DNA from: Cymodocea nodosa | Lineage: Eukaryota; Streptophyta; Magnoliopsida; Alismatales; Cymodoceaceae | Direction of reading: 5' to 3' | Assembly (NCBI GenBank): GCA_036874045.1 | Contig: CM072342.1 | Location: forward strand, 2,192,501-2,256,500 | DNA: 64,000 nt | Notes under the pieces: model-generated | What the model was told of the DNA's origin: nothing | Database searches by the model: none | What the model saw: only the letters and a program-made list of their open reading frames with translations | Shown: one piece after another, positions 13,454 through 25,300 of the stretch | How the letters are laid out: each line of letters begins with the position of its first letter | How positions within the stretch are numbered: position 1 is the first letter of the stretch | Made by a program: the position numbers and the translations under genes

Positions 13454-16400
13454 CTATTCCTTCACGCAATGAGCATCTCCACCTTGCATTGTACAATGAT
13501 GATAGCCAACACTTCTAAGAAACTCCCTTATTTGATGACGACTGCTATTACTAGCACGGAGCAATCTCTCATCCTCCTCATAGATGAGGTACGGAGCTTT
13601 ACCTTGTCTTCTAGACAACAATCGCGAGGCCCCTTTTAATACGTGATACTCCCAACCTTGAACATCAATTTTTATTATTAGTACTGGCTCTGAGTCAGGA
13701 ATGATGTCATCCAAGGGGATGGAGGTCACTTGCATCTCTATCTCTTCATTGGACTTGAATGCCAACTTGGCACTAGAGGCAGAAACAGCACTATTGTCAA
13801 GGCGACCTATCAACTGGTTCACCCAGATAATTATCAGCAAATTATTGCAAAGAAGAAAAAAAAGAGAGGAAGTTCTTTCCCGAAGCACACACTTGAATAC
13901 ATGTAATGCAACATTGAAACAGATTTTAATTCATTATGAGATGTGAAGTCATTACGTCAAAAATGAATAGGCCCATAAACATGTTATTTTGCCGAGAAAA
14001 GGTGACAGCTTCACATAAAGGCAGCATAAACTTTGATTTTAGAGCAGCATGCCTGCCTTTGTCATTATTACAGACCAGCAGGTATTACTCTACTACAATC
14101 TGTTGAGACTTCGGTTTCTGATAAACCACCAAAAGATGTGAGATTGAACCTAAACAGATTTCATCCAAATCGGAACAAGCAAATTTGCCCTTGAAATTTA
14201 ATGTAGTGATTTATGCTTATCATATTAAAAGTGTAAACACATTGCTTACTGGTAGAATTAATAACAATAAGCGTATTTTTTACAAGTAATCCTTCAAAAG
14301 CTGTGGTAGACAAGTTATTCTTCATGTTAGTTTGGTTTAGAAGCTGAGAAGTTAGGAAAGCAAAATGACTTGAGGATTTGTGAAAATTCATCAAACCCCT
14401 CAAAGAAACCAACTGTATTTATCTCTTTTAGAATTTCATGTTAGTTTGGTTATGCTCATGGAAATGGCAATTACGGCTTATCACTTATCATGTATCCCAA
14501 TATTTCAAGCCCAATATTGCAATATTAAATTTCTTTGATCCTCACTCCTCGTAGTGGACCTTGGAAGGAGATGATGATAACGATGGTTAGCGTGACATCA
14601 ACTATTTTGTTCATAAGACATAACAAACAATGTGAAAATCCATGCTGCAGGAAAGAGGTGCATGGAGATATCAAAACTCTTTTATGTTTAATAAAAGTAA
14701 AGAAAACGTCCTTTCTTCAAAATGGTGAAGTGTCGTTCACAAAATGAAACAGAAAAAGAGTAGCATAAATAGAGAAAAAGGTAGAGGATTCCATGTAGGA
14801 GCCAATGCATAGAGGAAAACTTGCTAAAAACACCATGTAGATCATGAGTCATCAACCACTGCCTCAACTCAAGCTCAGATTGACCCGTCTAAGCCCCTTA
14901 TTCCAGTCTCCAGACCACTTGATGGCATTCCCAATCATCAGGTTTTTCAAGTCTGTCATGGAAATAGCTTTCCCATGGAACCTTCTTTTGTTCACCTCCT
15001 TCCATCAAGCCTACCGTATAGCTAAAGGAAGCAGTCCACAAGTGATAGTTTTATTCCCTGAACATCAGTTACTTCAAGCCGAAAGTCCCCAGAAATTCAA
15101 CATGGGAGAGATTTGCGACCAGTTCAAAGGCATCCACCCTTTCCACCATTCAGCTATCTCAGGACATATGAAAAAGAGACAGAGGATGCCTCACACTCCT
15201 TGCAACAGAAATAGCATCTACTAGCAAGATGCAATCCCTTGTTTTGCAAAGCCACATCCAAAAGAATTCCTCCTTGCATCATCTGCCACTTAGAAACTGA
15301 ACTTTGGTGGGAATATTTACATTACATATGTGTCTATCCCATCTCGATCACCTAATACTTTGTACAATGATTTCTCAAAGAACATACCAGTTGATGTCAA
15401 CTTCTGATGTGTACTCTCCTTAGATGTTTGCAGTATAGGGATCTCATCCCTATCTAGCCTTGAAGAATATCTGACATCTCATTGATTTCAGCATTTCAAA
15501 TATTAAGACTGGTCCTAATCTCCCAAACCGAATTTCCAGCTACTTGTGATATGCCCTCCTTCACTTTAACAGCAAGGGAATAGATAACCACTAAAAGTAT
15601 TAGAAAGGCTGACTTTTGGACTTTTCATATGAAGGCTTTTGTCTTCACATAATCTGCATCAACTGTTGTTCCATGTCTGCATTAACAAACAAGATTTGAC
15701 AAGTACAGCCTTGGTAATCTCATTTCAAACACTATGTACCTGTACCTATGCAACAGGGCCATTATAGTCCCACCAGACCACTTTCCTATTATCATTTTCT
15801 ACCAAAAACTTTGCTCAAATTCACCCGCTCCCCATGTAAAGTCTCCATAACCATTTCCTTAACAAGGCTAAATTGGAGGAGCACAAGTGCTAAACGCCAA
15901 TGACACAACCATTTCCTTAACAAGGCTAAATTGGAGGAGTGCAAGTGCTAAACACCAATGCCACCTTCATAATTTGTTTCCTATTTTACAAGATAGCACT
16001 CCTTATGAGACCCTTTATTCCCTCTCTTCCAATAAGAAATTTCTCATGATCCCCTATAGTTTCTTTCCAACACCAACCAGTACACTGAACTTAGAGAAGA
16101 AGTGAATTGACGGGCTTGCAATACAGAAGATGGCAAATTTAGCTTTCCTTCTTCATATGGGAACCTTCCATTCTCCACCCCCACACTCCCAACCACTCAC
16201 CCACACCCCACCTCACAGATATCTTTTATATTGCAATTCATAAAAAATATCGTTTGCTTATTTCTTTAACTTTCTGTCTTCCAACTATTATTCTATAGTT
16301 CAAATTAACCATCATTTCTAATGCAACCATGGTGTTTCAAACCAGCAATGGTGAATTGTTGAATTGTTCCTGTGGATTGCAATTTCAAGGATCTGTTCTG

Positions 16401-17854
16401 AACTATGTAAAGCCTTTTGCATTTCTTTCAAGTCTTTTTGTTTGAATGATTATATTTTTTTCATAAACATTTCTTCTCTGTTACATGGAAATATTAGTGC
16501 TGGCAAATCTAAAATAATTCCATGTTTTTTTCTCTAGATTGAAAATCTTCCTAGGGACTGCTAATGTGCAGTGCCAACTGCACTTGGGACAAATATCTAT
16601 TCCCTTGGCAATGTGATAAAGGCATACTACAATATAAGCAACTAACAATTTTGGTCAACAGCATTCAATTCATGTTCACTAACCTCAAACTGAACGTGAT
16701 AAATTTACTCTCCTTATATTTTTGTCTAAAAGATTAAAAATACTGAACTTTGTGACACGAGTCCACAACTGCATATTACATAAATGTTCTATTAACGAGA
16801 ATTCTACTTCCACAAACGAGACACATTGTAAATGAATCCAAGATGGCGGTAGTTTTCCCTCTCTAGATGCTGGTAAATATCAAGTACTGTTGTTATTTCT
16901 CGTGAAACATACATTCAACATCCACATCTCCGAGAACTAATGTATGAATAAAATTGTATTATTCCAAGACAAATATGTATTTAACTTAAAAGCAGCTCAT
17001 AAGACCTATTTTCTGCTAATCTCCTTAAGGTCTCCCTTCCACTAATATTGGTCCTATCAATGGAACTAAAAACATATGGTATGAATTTGCTAGAAACGAT
17101 GAGGAATAAAACATTGTGATTTCAAAAGCGTCAAAAATTCAGAATTAAAGCACAAGTTACCTCACATTCAGAGACACGGTGGCGTAAAAATAAACATATA
17201 CATACCACATATCAGGCTTGAGATCTTCATAAACATGTATACCTTGTGAAAAGTGATGTTCCCTCTCCTATCCGAAGCCGCGGCGGCAAAGACCGCTACC
17301 TTCCCGCCAACCCTGTTGAAAAACACTCCCTCACAGATCCTCTGCAAGTTTTCAAACACCGGCTCGAACGCCAGCACCCTGAACCCCATGACAGCCGCAG
17401 CGAACGTCGACATGCCAACATTCGCCCCGACATCGACAACAATTCCATTTTCCATCTCGCCCTTCCTCCCTTCCAACAACTCCTGCATTGTGACCGATAT
17501 GTCCGGCTTCCGGAACCCCTTCCCCTTCATCATCCTCACAATGTTCTTGTGCGGCTTCTCCGGCAAAGAGCCAAAGTCCGCCAGGGAGAAAAAGAACGGG
17601 TATTTCACCCCTTCCACTACGCTTGCGAAAACTGGAGACGCCTGCGGGTAGGAGTTACAGTCAAGGGGCGGAATCGGGGTTGGGAATGCCGGAAAGTGTG
17701 GTTGGAGGAGGAGACGGGAAGATTTGGAGTTCGAGGACCGTGAAAGGAAGAAGGGAAAGAGGAGAAAAACGGTGGAAATGAGGACCAGGACAAAGAAGTA
17801 TTTCAAGAAAAGGAAAGGTGAGGAATCCTTCCCTCTCTTCCAGGCGTTCGCCAT
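13454..17854 (-). CDS. FkbM-family methyltransferase-like membrane protein, 2 exons, 323 aa
   Basis: Exon 1 is 17854-17243 (204 codons) and exon 2 is 13813-13454 (119 codons plus stop), joined by a 3.4-kb phase-0 intron. Residues 14-37 form one hydrophobic segment after a short basic N-terminus, suggesting a type II membrane anchor. The Rossmann-type SAM motif I is clear at 139-148 (VVDVGANVGMS), with the acidic FEP loop at 163-165. The FkbM signature KIDVQGWEYHVLKGA is at 252-266, followed by YLIYEEDERLL (279-289) and the C-terminal SVGYHHCT. Family members are SAM-dependent O-methyltransferases, but the substrate of the plant members is not known to me. The intron holds a LINE relic on the same strand, and another LINE fragment lies just upstream of the start codon. 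I know of no reliable gene symbol. Confidence 0.93.
14830..15640 (-). mobile_element. LINE-1 type retrotransposon relic, 3' (zf-RVT) region
   Basis: On the minus strand, across frameshifts and stops, the order of conserved pieces matches the C-terminal part of plant LINE ORF2. First comes WEIRTSLNI with NAEINEMSDIL (near 15540-15430), then CNVNIPTKVQF (near 15320-15290), then NKGLHLASRCYFCCKECE (near 15240-15180), which resembles the zf-RVT domain. The copy is dead and both ends are approximate. It sits in the FkbM-type gene intron on the gene's own strand. Confidence 0.65.
15849..15964. repeat. 58-bp tandem duplication
   Basis: Two adjacent copies (15849-15906 and 15907-15964) begin aaccatttccttaacaaggc and are nearly identical, with a handful of substitutions. 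They lie in the intron of the FkbM-type gene. Confidence 0.9.
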
Positions 17855-17949
17855 ATTCGCACTGGAGAGCAGATGTTGAGATCTGAGAGTGAAGTGAAGA
17901 AGAGGTGAATTAAACGGGTGAGTCGGGTCGGATGTGAGGATAAACGGTC

Positions 17950-18490
17950 AATACACCGAAGGCTCCGAAGAAACACTTTTACAGGACTGGATAATTTTCC
18001 AAAAGACTTCTCGGCTGAAATTTTCCAAAGTTGGAATGTTGTGGAAGATGAAATGGTAGCGGCCATCAAGGAGATTTTTTTTTTGTAAGAGAAAGACAAA
18101 TCTTGAAAAGCAATTTTCATCACTCTCATCCCTAAGTGGAAAACTCAATGGAGTTTAAACAATTTAGGTTAATCAACTTATACAATGTCAAGCATAAAAT
18201 CATAACTACCATCCTAACTCGCAGAATGAGAGATTTGATGGACAGAATCATTTTTGACACTCAAGAAGCATTTATTAAGAACCAGAGTATTTTTGATAAT
18301 GTCGTCCTCACTCAATAACTTATTTAAAAAATTGACAAAGGATATTAGGGTGATAATGTTGTTTTGAACCAGAATATGGAAAACATTTATGACAGAATAG
18401 AATAAGACATAATTTACTTGGTGATGAATAGATTTAACTTTCCTTCAAGATTTATAGAGTTAATCAAAGGACGCATTTAAGACAAGTTAA
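17950..18490 (+). mobile_element. LINE-1 type reverse transcriptase fragment
   Basis: The plus strand reads, with frameshifts and stops, the central reverse transcriptase blocks of a plant LINE. An open stretch at 18136-18318 contains FRLINLYNVKHKIITTILT, then MDRIIFDTQEAFIKNQSI and FDNVVLTQ, matching the usual FRPISLCNV...QSAFVPGRLI...DNV order. Further on, ENIYDRIE and YLVMNRFNFPSRFIELIKG match the KAYDRLEWDF...FP.RFI.LIK block. No YADD box is preserved in the fragment. It lies about 100 bp upstream of the FkbM-type gene start, in the opposite orientation. Ends are approximate. Confidence 0.8.
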
Positions 18491-19161
18491 TTCACACCTC
18501 AATCACCCGAACTTTTTTTTGTTATTTCTACTTCCATTTCCACTTTACAATGATAGCATCGCTTTAGTCAATTAAACGCAGTACAGTGTCGTGCCAATAA
18601 CCCGATAAATTTCTCCCAATAAAATGAGACGGCTAAATTCGTTGCAACAAAAGGGTGATTAATAACCTCCACCAAAATTCGAAAGTCATGGTAACACAAA
18701 CGAGTAACATTATCAAGAAGAAGTTACCTTACGCCGGAGTCGAGAGCCACATCGCCAAACAAGGGGGAAAAAAACGTTGTAACTAGCCATTGATATTTTA
18801 GAATAAACACCAGGTGATACAGAAATCGCAACAAAAACATCCATATAATGCTCAAGAGATGACAGTAAGAAAGTTTCATTGCAGAAGACTCTCATGTCAC
18901 TAGGTATTGTATTTGTACCTGTCGCGAGATACATACAACAAAGTTTTATTTCAGGTTTACTTCCAAGCACCATTTATGATGGAATAAGCGAATAACGATG
19001 ATATATAATCAGAAATGCGCAACAGTATCCAAAAGAAACAAGAAAGAGCAAAATTTCTTGGAGCAGACAACGTTATTCGTGGAGGAGCAAAGTTGCAGAG
19101 AAAACGATAACATGAGGCTTTTGTAGAACGAAAATCTCAAGAGAAGAAGCAGGTGACCACC
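18491..19161. other. Intergenic: 3' flank of 6PGDH
   Basis: AT-rich flank containing the likely 3' UTR of the minus-strand 6PGDH gene. The minus-strand open frames at 18713-18973 and 19073-19345 show no family resemblance; the second overlaps the 6PGDH end in another frame. No separate gene is supported. Confidence 0.5.
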
Positions 19162-20655
19162 TCAATTGAGAACGCCAGCACCAGCCTTGTTCTGCTTGGC
19201 CAGCTTTGTCCACTCCGTATGGAATGCTCCCGGGCGGTCGACTCGCTCGTAAGTGTGAGCTCCAAAGAAATCCCTCTGCGCCTGCACGAGGTTGGCTGGA
19301 AGCCTTGCCCTTCTGTAGGTGTCGAAGTATGCAAGACTTGCACACATCCCTGGGGTGCTGATGCCGGTTTCAATTGCCAGACCAACAACCCTCCTCCATG
19401 CTCCTTGCCGCTGCACCATCTCCTTTGCGAATTCAGGGTCGACAATGAGGTTGGCAAGATCCTGGTTCCGCTCGTAGGCCTTCTTGATCCTGTCCAAGAA
19501 TCTTGCCCTGATGATGCAACCTCCCTTCCAAATCCTTGCCAATTCCCCCAGGTTAAGGTTCCAGTCTTTCTCCTGACTCTTGGCACGGAGCAGGTTCATC
19601 CCCTGAGCATAGCTGCAGATCTTCGAAGCATACAGTGCCTGTCGAACGTCGTCTATCAGGCGCTTCTTATCAATGGCCCTGTTCAATCCAAAAATATCCC
19701 CATCAATCCCCGCCTGATCAAGCATCCTCGCGGCAGCTCCCCTCTCGTCCTTAAGCCCACTCAGGTACCGGCAATCCAGCGATGTAGCAATTGTGGGGGC
19801 AGCGATGGACAACTCCGCTGCCTGCTGGACCGTCCACTTCCCGGTCCCCTTCATTCCAGTCTTGTCCAATATCTTATCCACAAGTTCTCCATGGTCGTAT
19901 TCATCGTTCACTGTGAAGATATCCGCTGTTATCTCGATCAAGAAGCTCTCGAGCTCCCCGCGATTCCACTCAGCAAAAACCTCCGCCAATTCCTCATTCG
20001 ACAACCTCCCGACCGTCTTAAGAACATCGTATGCCTCGGAGATAAGCTGCATATCTCCGTACTCGATCCCGTTATGGACCATCTTGACGAAGTTTCCAGC
20101 GCCACCTACTCCGACATAAGTGACGCAAGGCCCGTCCTCGACCTGCGCAGCGACCTTCCGCAAGATATCTTCGACGTGAAGGTAAGCCTGATGCGAACCA
20201 CCGGGCATCAGTGAAGGACCGTTCCTGGCTCCCTCCTCACCGCCAGACACCCCCATCCCGAGATACAAGATTCCCCTCGACTTCGCCTCCTTGATTCTCC
20301 TCTCTGTATTCTCGTACCACTCGTTTCCGCCGTCGATGATGGCGTCCCCGGGGTCCAGGTACTCGGAGAGCGTGGCGATGGTCTGGTCGACTGGGGCACC
20401 GGCCTTGACGAGCATGACGATGGATCTGGGCCTCTGGATGGAGAGAACGAACTCGCTGGGAGAGTAATGTCCAGTCATAGGGAGGCCACCCTCGTCCCTG
20501 GCGCGGACGAGTGTATCATCGATCTTGGAGGCGGTTCGATTGTAGACGGAGATGGGGTAGCCTTTCTCAGCGATGTTGAGGGCCAGGTTCTGACCCATCA
20601 CGGCCAGCCCGGCCAGTCCAATACGTGATAGAGTCGCGGATTCCATCGCCGCCAC
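19162..20655 (-). CDS. 6-phosphogluconate dehydrogenase, decarboxylating, intronless, 497 aa
   Basis: This enzyme converts 6-phosphogluconate and NADP+ to ribulose 5-phosphate, CO2 and NADPH in the oxidative pentose phosphate pathway. One uninterrupted frame covers the full length of the family. The N-terminal Rossmann motif IGLAGLAVMGQNLALN is at residues 12-27, and IIDGGNEWYENTERR at 106-120. The family signature LGMGVSGGEEGARNGPSLMP is at 132-151. NFVKMVHNGIEYGDMQ at 188-203 supplies the catalytic Lys191 and Glu198. The substrate-binding GMKGTGKWT is at 267-275 and the C-terminal tail region at 460-497. No transit peptide precedes the Rossmann fold, so the product should be cytosolic. The C-terminus (GVLN) is not an obvious peroxisomal PTS1. 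The lack of introns is usual for plant 6PGDH genes. It is transcribed divergently from CTC1. Confidence 0.97.
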   Translation of the reverse strand: MAAMESATLSRIGLAGLAVMGQNLALNIAEKGYPISVYNRTASKIDDTLVRARDEGGLPMTGHYSPSEFVLSIQRPRSIVMLVKAGAPVDQTIATLSEYLDPGDAIIDGGNEWYENTERRIKEAKSRGILYLGMGVSGGEEGARNGPSLMPGGSHQAYLHVEDILRKVAAQVEDGPCVTYVGVGGAGNFVKMVHNGIEYGDMQLISEAYDVLKTVGRLSNEELAEVFAEWNRGELESFLIEITADIFTVNDEYDHGELVDKILDKTGMKGTGKWTVQQAAELSIAAPTIATSLDCRYLSGLKDERGAAARMLDQAGIDGDIFGLNRAIDKKRLIDDVRQALYASKICSYAQGMNLLRAKSQEKDWNLNLGELARIWKGGCIIRARFLDRIKKAYERNQDLANLIVDPEFAKEMVQRQGAWRRVVGLAIETGISTPGMCASLAYFDTYRRARLPANLVQAQRDFFGAHTYERVDRPGAFHTEWTKLAKQNKAGAGVLN

Positions 20656-22354
20656 CGTCGCTGGTGGAGGAGGAGAGCAAGCAGTAGGGTTTGGAGGTGG
20701 TTGGAGAGCAAGAAGTGAGACGGAGACAAGCGGCGTCTTTGATCTACCGGATATTTTGGACGGACCCTTCGAGATAGCATGGAACAGGCAGCGTTGGATA
20801 GATGCGAAGCTTCTTCGTATGGTACACCCGCGTTGCTTCTCTTGGAATCTGGTTGGAGATGGGTTTGGCTAGGTTCCTGATTTTGTTGGTAAGCTTACAC
20901 CCGGGTCTGATACTCTTTCGTTATAGACTTTTGGAGGAGGGTTGGTCAAGTTGGAAAAGTAAAAGAAGGTAGGAAATTTTTTGTCTTCCCGTTTTTTAGT
21001 ATAAAAAGGTTAATTTTTAAAGATTTCGTAATATTAATTGTTTGAAATCTTAAGAAATTTTCGTCGACGATCTTTGAAGTACTGTATTTTATTTCCTTAA
21101 TTTTTGTTTACGTATATCATTATTCACAGATGTCACCTATATTATCGTCTGGACACGTTACCTTCACCATCGTCTGAATACCACTTCTATTGCAGAAAGA
21201 AATAATTCTATTTATTTCATTTAATGAAATATGTGAATTTTTTAATTTAAATTTTATTATCTATTAAATATTTTTAATAATTGTATGATTGATATTATAA
21301 TATTAAGAAATTATTTAAATTAATAAAATTATTTATTTATAATTTATATAATACATTTATTTACTTTATTCCGTATTTTTAACATATACAAATACCTATA
21401 AAATTTGTTAACTTTCATTTTCTTTCTATTTCCTATTCCTCTTTTTGAACTTTCCTGGAGTTTTTTTTCCAAACTTTTCAAATACATAAATACCTAACAA
21501 GGGCTAAAAAGCGTTGCTTGGTAAGAGAATAATCGATTATTTTATCTGTGAAGAACTTAAAAGGTTTATCTTTTTTATTTACAAATTATAAATTATTTTA
21601 TCTTGAAATTAATTGATAATAAAAAAAGATATCTATTGTATATTAATTTGTGTATTATCTTTATATTTTTTGATATAAAATTGTTCACAATCTTTAATTT
21701 AATTTAAGTCTATAAATACTATACAAGTATATGGTCATAAACTTATTTTAAATTCATATAAAATATTCTATTTCAAAATTAATTAATAATAAGTGAAGAA
21801 ATTTATCATATATTAATTAAAGTTTTATTCTAATATACATTGATACGAGACTTTTTAAACAATAAAACTTCTTTAATTGTTTTGTTTCATGATTGTAGTG
21901 ACCAACGACCTCCAATTGCTTATCACTTAATTATTTGATAATTGGTGGGGGAGAGAAGTGTGGAAGGAAGTTGAGGTGTACAGGCAAAAAGAAGTGAAGG
22001 GTAAAAGAGGTACATTAAAGAAGAACGGTTTAATTTCAATTATTGACACTTATAATCTTTATAACATAAAATATTATAAAATAATAATAATAATAATAAT
22101 GGTACAATGTTATTCAATTTTTTTATTAAAATCAAAACTACCAGTATCATTCGAAAATGATCAATTCATAAGCTATTAACATTGGAAAATTAACAGATTG
22201 TTGGCGGGTGTCCCGAGATGGAAGGCATCACGTGTATTCTACTCTCATCCTTCCCGCTTACTCGGTCACTATCTTTTATTCAGATAAGTTTCTCCGCAAA
22301 GTCGAAGGAAAACCAAAACCCCAACGTCCGTGTTTGCGCGCGCTCGCTTCGTCC
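20656..22354. promoter_or_regulatory. Shared intergenic region between divergent 6PGDH and CTC1
   Basis: About 1.7 kb separates the two start codons. 20656-20900 is GC-rich and probably holds the 6PGDH 5' UTR and proximal promoter. 21000-22150 is very AT-rich with no supported gene. 22208-22354 is the presumptive CTC1 leader, open in the CTC1 frame from an upstream ATG at 22208. I could not assign specific promoter elements. Confidence 0.45.
22080..22100. repeat. AAT trinucleotide microsatellite
   Basis: Seven uninterrupted AAT units, directly visible, in the CTC1 upstream region. Confidence 0.95.
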
Positions 22355-25300
22355 ATGGACACCATCACAATCTCCGATCTACTCCGCCACTCCCGTCCCC
22401 TCACAGGCGCTGCCTCACTCCAGGCCACCACCGTTTCGCCTCCCTCGCTGAAACGCCGCAAGACAGCCCCGGAGGACGATCCCCCGCACTCCTCACCCTC
22501 CACCGCATGCCCCGCCGCTGCGCATCGCCCGCTAACTCCACTCACGCGCCCCACGGTCCTCGTTGGGACCGTGGACCTCCCGTCAGCATCCTCCTCCGAT
22601 CCCTGCGGCTCCGGCAAGCGGTGCCTCTGTTTCTCTGATGGTGCCGGTCGGGTTTGCTGTGATGTTCTCGAGTTTGATCCAGGGATGGTTGGGAGGAAGA
22701 TTACGGTTTTGGCGTGGAATTATGTTCCGTTTAAAAAGGGTGGTGGCGGTGTTTTGGAGATTGTCAGGTGGAGTTTTGTGGAAGCGATTGCCGACGTTGA
22801 GACATCCATGCCATCAACTAGAGGTGTTTTGAGATCCGTGAGCCCAGTATTTGCGGTTCCTCTCAATCGGGAGAAGCGTGAGAGCTCCAGTGGTGGGGCG
22901 GCAGAGGTTGGCGATACTCCTGGTTTCCTTTTCGAGTTGGCGATTTGCCAGTGTGGTTTATGTGGAAACGCAATCTCCGCGAAAGATCGGAGCTTGCGAG
23001 GGAATTTGGATTATCATTCTTTTACAGGGTCCATTTTCGTGTATTTCCCTGGCCATGCGTTTTCATTCCATCAGGTGCTCTGTAAGCTGGTAGGGAGTAC
23101 GGTTGAGATCTCTGGATTGAAGAAGAAGAAGGTTTTTGTCGGAGAAGACGAAATGTACATTATGTTGGTCAGCACGGAAAGGACAGTGGTGTGCAGAAGT
23201 GAATACTCGATGGGTGCATTGACCACTGGAAACGGAAGGGACGCTGTTACTACAAGTGAGGCATTTGGAACATACGATGGGGTTGTAACTGGGATCTACA
23301 TGAATGACATGGTTGTTGAGTTGGACGAGAAGGTCTGGCTTCTCCTGACCGATACCCTGCTTTCATTGCCACATTCTCTTCGAGTTGGGGCTCTGGTAAG
23401 TCTTATATCTCATCCATTTTTACGTTTCGCCGTACATGTTATCTATGGTATGTCTTTTGTACTACCCATATGTCTATAAATGGATATTTGAACTTTGAAA
23501 TCTAATTGGAATGTAAAATTGTTTATCAGAAGAATTTGAATCTCATATAGCAAATATACGATGAACAATTTTTGGATTCTGAAATTGATTTTCAAGAATA
23601 TCCTGTCAAGTAAGATATGCATGTTATCTGTTCATCGATATCTGCTCATATAACAATTTCTTTTCAATAAATCCATTTCCAGGTCTTCTATTCATGATAG
23701 ATCCCTTCTCAGTTTATACTACTTTTAGCTCACTGCTTCTCATCGGTTCCACAGAAACCCATGTTTATTAAAATTTCATCATAAAATATCGATTTTCATG
23801 CCTGATGTTGCTTCCCTTTTCAATTGTTATTTCAGTTAACTTGTCTATCACACTGTTGTGATGATAACAGTGCTGCAGTTTTATTTTCATATTCATTTGC
23901 CTATCGTCAAGAAAAGTCATGTTATTCAAAAATATATCTTTGGATGACCTTGATACAGATATCTGTGAGAAATGTTCATATCATTCATTCTAATTTTTCG
24001 TGGACGAAGGTGCTCTTGCTTGGTGCTTGCATCAAGACCACTCTTCTTGTTAAGTCATTCTCACCATTTAACACTGAGTAAGATCCTTGTAATTTGTAAA
24101 TGTCATGCATATTTAAGTCTTATCAATGTTGGGTGGTTTTTTGATCAATTTTGCTTTTACAGGTGTGTTGTTGGAATTCATACTCAGTATTCATTGGTAA
24201 AATTTATTGATTCATTGGCTTTTTCTGCCAAATTTTGGTAACAGTTTTAGTAACTTAACCATTTCTTGCACTTTTCTGTGGCATGTGTCATTTTCACTAA
24301 TCTCATCATCTGTTTATATACAGGGTACTCCTCCTTTTTTCATGCCTTAGGAAAAAATTCCATGGTGTTTTTTCTGATAGAGAAATTTTAGGGACAAAGA
24401 ATGTAAGTGAAAACTGCTTTAATTTCAACACCACTAAAAAATACTGCTTGATTTTTATTTTCCTTTCTCTGTTTTTAATATTCTAATACTGAACTTATTG
24501 ACCCGATGTTGGTTTTCCAATTAGTGCTTACGCAGGACATCTGCTAATTAATATTTTCATGGTGGTTTCAGAAAGAAGGGTTTGCTTGTGTTTATGCTAC
24601 TTCACATCTGCCTTCTTGTGTATCTCAACCTCGGGTAAATTGGCAATCTGTTTCAATTTTGTATTTCCTTTCTGGTTTTCACTTTTTTGGTTCCACCAAT
24701 ATTTACTGTTAACTGCCTGGTTTCTGATTTGGATGGTGTCCCTTTCCCTTTTACCCATTTATTTGAGAAATCATGATTGAGAGTAAAATCACGATGTTAT
24801 GTTATGAGCATTTAATAACCACTACTGCATAGTATATTATATAACATGGTAGCAAGTATGGGTCAATCTCATGTAAAAATAAAAATTTAAAGTTGAAAGT
24901 AATTATCAGCTGTTGAAGTGATGGATTAGATTTTGCAAGAAAAATCTGTCAACATGAGTATCCTACCACTAATAGGCTCAGGCTCATTTTGGCCTAGTGG
25001 AAGAACTTTGAGTGACATGGACCAGAAAACTCTTTGGGAATGGAGCTGTGAATGTGGCCAGATGGTTTGAAAGTTTCAGAAGGAGATAAAATGCCCTCAG
25101 AAAAACAGAGATGGTTAATTGTGAACCCATGAGGAGAATAACTGAGGGAAAGCAATTTTTCCTCAGCTTTGGTGAGGAATTACAACTTCTTAGATTGAGT
25201 ATGAGAATACTTTTATGTTTTACCAAGACACAAATATGTTTTACATCTCAATGACCCCGCCAAGGAAAGGAATTAATTAAAATTCTCTTGCCCAAAATCG

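Noticed and set aside
18713-18973. Minus-strand open frame of 86 codons downstream of 6PGDH
   Set aside because: Lies in the presumed 3' UTR and flank; no family resemblance.
19153-20214. Plus-strand open frame of 353 codons
   Set aside because: It is the complement of 6PGDH, open because of the GC-rich codon use of the true gene; no domain seen.
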